Below are positions 58,046 to 64,000 of a DNA stretch of 64,000 bases, in pieces. The notes beneath the pieces are model-generated. The model ran no database searches and was not told the DNA's origin. It worked only from the letters and a program-made list of their open reading frames with translations. The translations under genes were made by a program, and so were the position numbers. Position 1 is the stretch's first letter; every line of letters starts with the position of its first letter. This stretch comes from Microcebus murinus (taxonomy: Eukaryota; Chordata; Mammalia; Primates; Cheirogaleidae). The DNA is taken from positions 66,486,501 through 66,550,500 of the forward strand of contig NC_134117.1 of the NCBI RefSeq assembly GCF_040939455.1, written 5' to 3'.

Positions 58046-59633
58046 CACCTAACGGGTGCTAAGAGCTTACTAGAAGGCATCTAGCTCTTCCTCTACCTAT
58101 TTATCCTGAAATGATCCCCTAAACACCATTAGAGACCAGTGCTTTAGATGGATTGCTATTTATATGAGGTAGACCCTCTAGTGGCTCCAATTATGTTAAG
58201 AGGGTTTTTATTTTCTGTGGCAAAAATTAATTTTCAATTGCTTCTATTTGAAGATAAACTAGCTAAAAGAATTCCAAAGAGATGGCAGAATAAGATGAAT
58301 AACAAGGAATGTGCTTCCCTTAATGCTCATCGTCATTACTGTTAAATCATCTAACTCAAGGAGTTTTTAGCAGCAACAGCAGCAGCGGCAGCAGTTACAG
58401 GGAGTAAGGAGGGCTCCCAGGAATGGAAGGCAGGTAACATCTTTTCCTGTCCGCCACTCCACCCCCCAGCTCTGGGGAGCTGCTGCTGTTCAGCCAGCCC
58501 CCCTCTTAGGTAGCAGCGATCTGCTCCCTCTCCTTGTATGTGCTGCAGCTGAGGATCTAGGAGACTGTCTAAGAGCACCTGGGCCCCTGGGCGGGTGTCA
58601 GGGGCAGCTGCCACCTCTCACCCAGCTGGCATCCAAGTAGAGTCCCTTGGCGCAAGTAGACAGCGATGATGTCTCTGACTGTCCTAGAGGCCTCCCGAGC
58701 CTTGCTCTGCAGCCCAGTCCAGGTAGCACTCCACACATGGACCGAGGCACAAAAGGACCTGAGCCTTGTGAGGCAGCTCAACCTGTTCTGCTTCCTGCCC
58801 CTGTGTCAGGATGGGTTCTTCATCAGCTCAACGTGTACAATAAAGAGAAAAGTATGACCTCTCCCATTGACGTCTTCTTTAGAACTAGATCATGTCTGCT
58901 GGGAACCAGCTGTAAAGGCACCTCCTGAAGCCACCCAGGGAAAAGTGAATATCAGCACATCACACCGAGGACAAAGTCCTGCTGCTTATAACAAACTTGG
59001 AAGCACAAGACACCACAGCCAACCAAATAAAAGCAATGCTGGAATAAGTAAAATGTGACTCTTCAGAGAACTAAATTGGTGATGAAAGATAAACTTAAGA
59101 AAAAACAGTCTACAAACAGCCCCGGCATCACCCGAAGCCCCCATCCTTTGTATTCCTGGTACAGTGGACAGGTCCCCATTCAAGCCCTGCTTGCTCCGGA
59201 AATCTGTGTGTCTTTTCACTACTGAGATCCTGAGTGACCAACCATCCACCTCCGTTATCTTTCACTCCCCAGTGTCTGGTAGTGCCTCTTTTGGGCAGGG
59301 ATGTTTGGGGACTGTTTATTGAGTGAATGAATAAATTCCCAAATAAAGAAATGAGTGGATCAGGGAATGAATGACAAGACAGAACATGGAGATGCAGCCC
59401 CAGAGGGTCAGTATTCCCAAGGATAAGCATTGATAATTAAAGACCTAATAGAAGAAAACTTGGCAGAATGGAAAAAAAAATATTAAAGAGATCTGAAATA
59501 AGAAATTGAGAGGGATTATCACATGCTCAACAGAGTTAATAATAAGAAAATATGCCAAAGTATATCCTAGAGGGAGGGGGGAAAGCTTTTGATTTCAAAG
59601 ATAAAGACTCCTTTAAGCTTTCAAGCCAAAAAA
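58046..59633. other. Unique DNA with GCA-triplet run
   Basis: Imperfect GCA repeat at 58369-58396 (about nine units). 58351-58860 is GC-richer and open in several frames on both strands, with an AATAAA at 58839. No homology recognised. 59280-59340 weakly resembles an L2 tail (GAGTGAATGAATAAAT). Confidence 0.4.
58369..58396. repeat. Imperfect (GCA)n triplet repeat
   Basis: AGCAGCAACAGCAGCAGCGG followed by CAGCAG. Confidence 0.85.
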
Positions 59634-59650
59634 CAATATATATATATATT
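59634..59650. repeat. Short (TA)n
   Basis: About eight TA units. Confidence 0.9.
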
Positions 59651-60829
59651 ACATACTGTCCTTAAAAAAGATTCTTTGACTTACAGGAATAAAACCCTGA
59701 GTATTTCTGATTCAAAATAGAAGAAAATGGAGCAGCTGATGTTACAGACAGGGAAGGTTTTGGGAAGAGATTGTCTTTGTTTTGGCATAACCTGTTATCC
59801 CTAGGAGGAGCGGGACTCCTCCACAGGACTCTCTTCAAAGGCTCCACCCAGTGCCTAAGAACCAGCTGTCTCTGCCTCTCTAGGGGTATGTGAGACCCAG
59901 GGTAACTTGTCACAGCCCCAGCACTCTGGGTTCCCACTGAGCCACTAACTGTCCCGTGGAACACAGGATCCACAGCTGTGCAGAAAAGAGTTAACGCTGC
60001 AGGTCTGAACTGTTGTCCTTGGAAAGGCCTGCTTGCTAGGTGGCCTCTTGGCTGGTGTTTAGGAACGTAGACTTCAGAGGATTCCCATAATTACCTGATA
60101 AGAGTGTCTCACTGTGCCTAGGCTGTTCGTGGTTTATATTGAACATCTGCTTTCCTTCTGAAGTCTGGAATTTTGGTACATTCTGGGCAGAGGCTGCAGA
60201 CATGATTGGCCTGTGATAAAAAACTCTGCCAGTCTCTAATGAGCTGTTGTGATTAGCAACATCTCTTGCCTGTTGCTGGGGGAATTAAGCACATCCTTTG
60301 TGATGCCAATGGGAAAAGATTCTGGAAGCTTGAAGATGGTTTCCCCCAGATTTTGTCCCATGTGCTTTCTTCCCTTTGTTAATTGTTTATATCCTTTTGT
60401 TGTAGTAAATTATAGCTGAGTATGTGTTGGCTTCTATTAGTCCTCCTAGTGAATTCCATCCACAATTACTACACTTTTTACTTTACCACTGTACTGTACA
60501 GACTATTCTAATTGTCTCCATCTAGGCAAATATAATAATCTTTTAGAGCAATTGTCTCCATGAAATTCTACAGGCAGACAAACTGGAGACCAGCGTGGTA
60601 AGAAAAGGAGGAGCCAGGAAGAGGCAACCTCTGGGTCCCAAGACTATCGTGCAGACATCTTTGGCAAGAGAGGGGCCTGGAGACGATTCTCGAACGCTTC
60701 ATCAACTTGTCAAGCAGATGCTCCACATTCTTCCTGAGCACCCCAGTGTCCTGCCAGGTCCTTGCCCACTCCTGCTGGGATGATAAAGAGCTTTATAGAC
60801 CCTCTAAAACACAGACATTTTTTTCCAGC
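59651..60829. other. Unique DNA, possible conserved noncoding part at 60.03-60.57 kb
   Basis: No recognised repeat. The 60030-60565 part has CATAATTACCTGATAAG near 60087, TTTGTTAATTGTTTATA near 60376 and AATTGTCTCCAT twice, exactly 40 bp apart (60510 and 60550). Confidence 0.4.
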
Positions 60830-60844
60830 TGTGCCATCTGGTGG
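60830..60844 (-). promoter_or_regulatory. CTCF-like core motif
   Basis: TGTGCCATCTGGTGG matches the reverse-complement core RSYGCCMYCTRSTGG at 14 of 15 positions. Not in a recognised repeat. 58 bp upstream of a long GT tract. Confidence 0.5.
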
Positions 60845-60900
60845 TTTTTCTTTTTACAGGCAGTCAGCAGAAAGACTCATCTGTTGAGACATAGATGGAG

Positions 60901-60902
<2 letters not shown>

Positions 60903-60947
<45 letters not shown>
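60903..60947. repeat. (GT)n microsatellite
   Basis: About 22 uninterrupted GT units. Confidence 0.97.
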
Positions 60948-60949
<2 letters not shown>

Positions 60950-61569
60950 CATCTCTTTATATGTTGGGCAGAAGAGTCTCAGGGTGGTATAGCAGGAAAC
61001 ACACAGGAAAAGTATTCTGAGACACATGGGAAAGATTAAGCCTCAGATGTTCCCAAGGTGCCCATGCACTAGTGCCAGGAGCTGGTCAATGGCAGTCTCC
61101 TCCCACCCCACCAGCCCTGCTCGGACCTCCCCATAGTGCTAGCTTTGCTCGTATTCTAAGAGCAAACCAAGGGTAGCCCATGACATCGCCAGCAGCAGGA
61201 AGCACTACACCTGTGACTTTGCAAGTCAAAGCTGGGTGCTGTGCTGATGAGAAACATTGCTGACCTTGGGGTGGTCACAAACATCGTACCCAACTCTCAC
61301 AATCAACTGGCCATTATAATCTGTTAATTTGTGAGCACATCTGCTGTCAATATCTGCCAAACACATTGGAGACTGAGGACCCATTTTTTTCTTAGAAATA
61401 TAATACTATGGATTCAAGAGACTATCTCCCTAACTTTGCCCATATATCTGAACTATCTCTGAAATATCCAAAATATTTTTCTGGATATATAATAATGGGT
61501 ACTCAATAATGCTTACTGCTTTTCTGTAAGTTTCCAGGGAAGGCAGTTCTTCTACAATTGCTCGATTGG
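60948..61569. other. Unique DNA, no recognised feature
   Basis: About 620 bp without repeat or exon signals. Confidence 0.4.
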
Positions 61570-61745
61570 TATCAAGTATTACTGAACATTTACTGCATAT
61601 CCAGACCTTTTGCTGGTCCTCATTAGGCAGTTCTCCAAAAATGGAGATTCACAAAGTCTTGTAAGGGTCACAGCAAGTAAGTGGAATTATCATGGTTTAA
61701 CCCTATGTCCACTTGACTTCAAGCCTGTGTCCTTTCCCCTAAAGC
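61570..61745 (-). repeat. MIR SINE, antisense
   Basis: GGGTCACAGCAAGTAAGTGG near 61665, GGTTTAACCCTATGTCCACT near 61694 and GTGTCCTTTCCCCTAAAGCA near 61727 are the reversed 5' half of MIR. Confidence 0.65.
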
Positions 61746-61746
61746 A

Positions 61747-61983
61747 GGATTTCTTAACCTCGACACTATTGACATTGCAGGCCAGATAATTCATTGTGGT
61801 GGGGATTGTCCTGTGCATTGTAGTATCTGTAGCAGCCTCCCTGGCCTCTGCCCACCACATGCCAGTAGTACCCCCTCTAGTTATGACAGCCAAAGAGAGT
61901 CCTAGACACTACTACATATCCTCAGGATATGGGGTGGAAAACCTCCCATCCTCCCAGCCCCTACCCTGTGCTGAGAACCACTG
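61747..61983 (-). mobile_element. MER20-like hAT DNA transposon, antisense
   Basis: TTCTTAACCTCGACACTATT near 61751, GGGGATTGTCCTGTGCATTG near 61801, CAGCCTCCCTGGCCTCTGCC near 61834 and CTGAGAACCACTGC at the end match the reverse of a roughly 220-bp nonautonomous hAT-Charlie element that I recognise as MER20. Near full length, diverged, non-coding. Confidence 0.7.
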
Positions 61984-62009
61984 CAAGATAGCAGACCACC
62001 TTTGAAGAT

Positions 62010-62195
62010 TTGCTACTCAAAGTGTGGTCCAGGGACCTGCAGCTCCAGCAACAACAGCATCACCCCAGAGCTTGTGAAAGATGCAGAATCCCACACCTCT
62101 TCTCAGTCCTACTGAATCAGAATTTGCCTTTTTTACCAGATCTCCAAGGTGATCTGTGTGCACACTCAGGTTTGAAAGTACTATTACATGGTACC
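62010..62195 (-). mobile_element. MER5A/B-like hAT DNA transposon, antisense
   Basis: CTCAAAGTGTGGTCCAGGGA near 62016, AGCATCACCCCAGAGCTTGT near 62056 and TACTGAATCAGAATTTGCC near 62110 match reversed MER5-type consensus nearly end to end. Confidence 0.85.
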
Positions 62196-64000
62196 TTGTG
62201 ATCACAGTTGTTCCCCACAAATTTTACCAGACAAGCTCAGTTTCTGGAAGTGAGAGTCCTAAAAAAGAAACACCTGTACATTAAATCACATTGTTTCAAT
62301 CATATTGTTTACCAGATTTCTATTGAAAGATCATAATTTTTTAAAGTCTCTTTGAGCCAGAATAGCCAAAGCAATCTTAAAGCAAAAATAACTACAATAT
62401 ATTTTTAAAAAGCTAATCCTCTGGGTTAAGGCAAGTAGGACAAGGGGCTTTAATTAGTTCATCTATTGGTTAATTTGTTAATGCTTGCTGAGGAAGTTCA
62501 TTGTGCAGAACACTAGAGGTGTGGGGGTACACAGAGCCTGGGCTGCCAACTGGAAAGCCCATCCTGTCATTCCACTTTCCATCGTGCCCAGAATATAGCT
62601 CAGGGGTTGGACACAGATGTTTCTCTGCTTTTCTCTGGCCTCAGCCAAAGTTCACAGTCCATACATTCCTGAGAACACAACCTGGACTCACTGCATCTCC
62701 ACAGAATCCTACTGCATGGGAAGGGAATCTTGACTTTCAATCCCTCTGTTGCTTTACTTGAAATGCACAAATAAGGGCCAGCCAATGACCCTAAGGTGAG
62801 TGACTGTCTGAGTCACTGTAGCCCAACATACAATGCTCTAGAAAAAAGAATACTGGGGAGGGTTTAGGTTTGGAAATCAGGGTTATTCCCTTTTCCCTAC
62901 CAGTAATTTGCTAGAAACCATTTAAGCATGGCACATTCACTGTCTATTAATGTGAGAATGTTTTAAAAATGAAATTTGGAATAAGGAGGAGGGAACTGTG
63001 CCCTTAGCAGCATAAGGCCAGTGTTATTATTCCGTGAGAATTAAGGATGAAAACTCGAGCAGATGGTCTTTAGAATGCAATTAATTCTCACAAAAATTAA
63101 TATTTCCAGGCACAGCCCATGTTGGAAGTCCTCCCACCCCCTACCACCACCACCAATTTACCTGCCCAGAGATCATTTGGGGCCAACAGAGCTGTGGCTA
63201 GAGCCCATTCCCTCCTGGCCTCCAGCGGAAATCAAGAAGAGAATGAACTGAAGCTATGAACTTACAAGACATAAGAGCCCCTGAGGACCAGACTGAACTC
63301 TGCCCTGAAGTAGGAGGGATAACGTGTTCCAGGAAACTCAGAGGCAGAATCACTGGACAGGGAGGGCTGAAAGGAAGGGGAATATGCAGAGAAAACAGGA
63401 AACGGAAAGGTCCAGGGGAGGAGAAGAAGCATTTGGGGTAATGGTGGTAAAGCTTTCTGCTCCTTAGGAAGTTCAAGGCCAAGCGGGAGAGAGACTGGGA
63501 GCCGCGAGCCTTCTACTCATGCACGAAGACACAATATTCACCTTGCATGGCCTTGAACACAGTTCACTTTCTGCACCTTTCAGTCAAGACTGATGACTTC
63601 CCTTCTGGGTTAAGTATGTTTCCACTCCAAGATGGAAGGGAGAGAAGTTTCTCAGAATGGGACAACAAACCCACCCACGATCATCCAGTGGTATTAGCTC
63701 ACATACTCTTGCCTGTCCTCTGTGGTACGGCGCCTCTGCAGACATGAGTATGTACAGTGAGCCATGATTTTACATATAAATACAATATTATGTATTTCAG
63801 AATGGGTCTATATTATATAACAGAATCTCAGAAATAGAGAAAGAAAGCTAGTGAAATTAAATGCTGAGCCCCCAAGTTGAAAGTCCATTAAAAGAATCAA
63901 TAATGTCTCCAGTTTTCAATTGCTGATTTAGACTGGCGAAGCTCTCATTGCCCTTCCTCAAAATTCAGGAAGAAGAAATGACGTTGTAATTTTCTTCCTA
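62196..64000. other. Unique DNA, no recognised gene or repeat
   Basis: About 1.8 kb. It contains a TTTAATTAGTTCATC block near 62449, a CACCACCACC run near 63143-63153 and a purine-rich run at 63365-63440. Short ORFs only. The window ends inside it. Confidence 0.4.

Overview
No protein-coding gene, tRNA, rRNA or other RNA gene can be supported in this 64 kb window. It reads as intergenic or deep-intronic DNA of a mammal, and most likely a strepsirrhine primate (lemur, or galago/loris). The main clue is a dimeric Alu at 51735-52067 with the strepsirrhine-type body (GTCAGCCTAGCTCACAGC, and an extended TTGGCCAATTAATTTC segment in the right arm), backed by several L1 copies sharing one lineage-type 3' end (8640-8993, 17234 onward, 35725-35880, 55981-57206). 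Older mammalian repeats (L2, MIR, MaLR LTRs, MER5, MER20, L1M) fill much of the rest. All family names come from recognition of remembered consensus sequence, not from a database search.

Layout. 1-8.1 kb: decayed L1M/HAL1-type LINE fragments, mostly plus strand, with GA-rich low complexity. 8.6-9.0 kb: a 5'-truncated strepsirrhine L1. 9.5-12.0 kb: a minus-strand MaLR-like element with both LTRs and an internal remnant. 12.5-16.9 kb: MIR, a 7-bp tandem array, antisense L1 and three LTRs. 17.2-19.2 kb: a strepsirrhine L1 with a 5' inversion and 13-bp target-site duplications, typical of twin priming. 19.2-25 kb: largely unique DNA with L2 and MIR. 25.8-37.7 kb: dense nested LINE territory, including a 4.1 kb minus-strand L1 with ORF1 and ORF2 remnants and a large internal deletion. 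37.8-52.4 kb: L2, MIR, LTRs, Alus and microsatellites in increasingly unique, GC-richer DNA. 52.4-64 kb: mostly unique DNA with regulatory-looking stretches, a truncated L1, and MIR, MER20 and MER5 copies near the end.

The open reading frames present are short. They fall in LINE remnants, in simple repeats (Cys-Val or Tyr-Ile runs) or in unique DNA without gene structure. Two unique-DNA ORFs (19708-19845 and 57589-57921) are noted as candidates only. The most interesting non-repeat signals are a nested hairpin at 10420-10498, a CCAAT/homeodomain-rich moderately CpG-containing stretch near 55.0-55.5 kb, an RFX X-box-like site at 54509-54522, and a near-consensus CTCF-like core at 60830-60844 beside a long GT tract. 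No previously undescribed system is demonstrated. Boundaries of old repeats are accurate to tens of bases at best.
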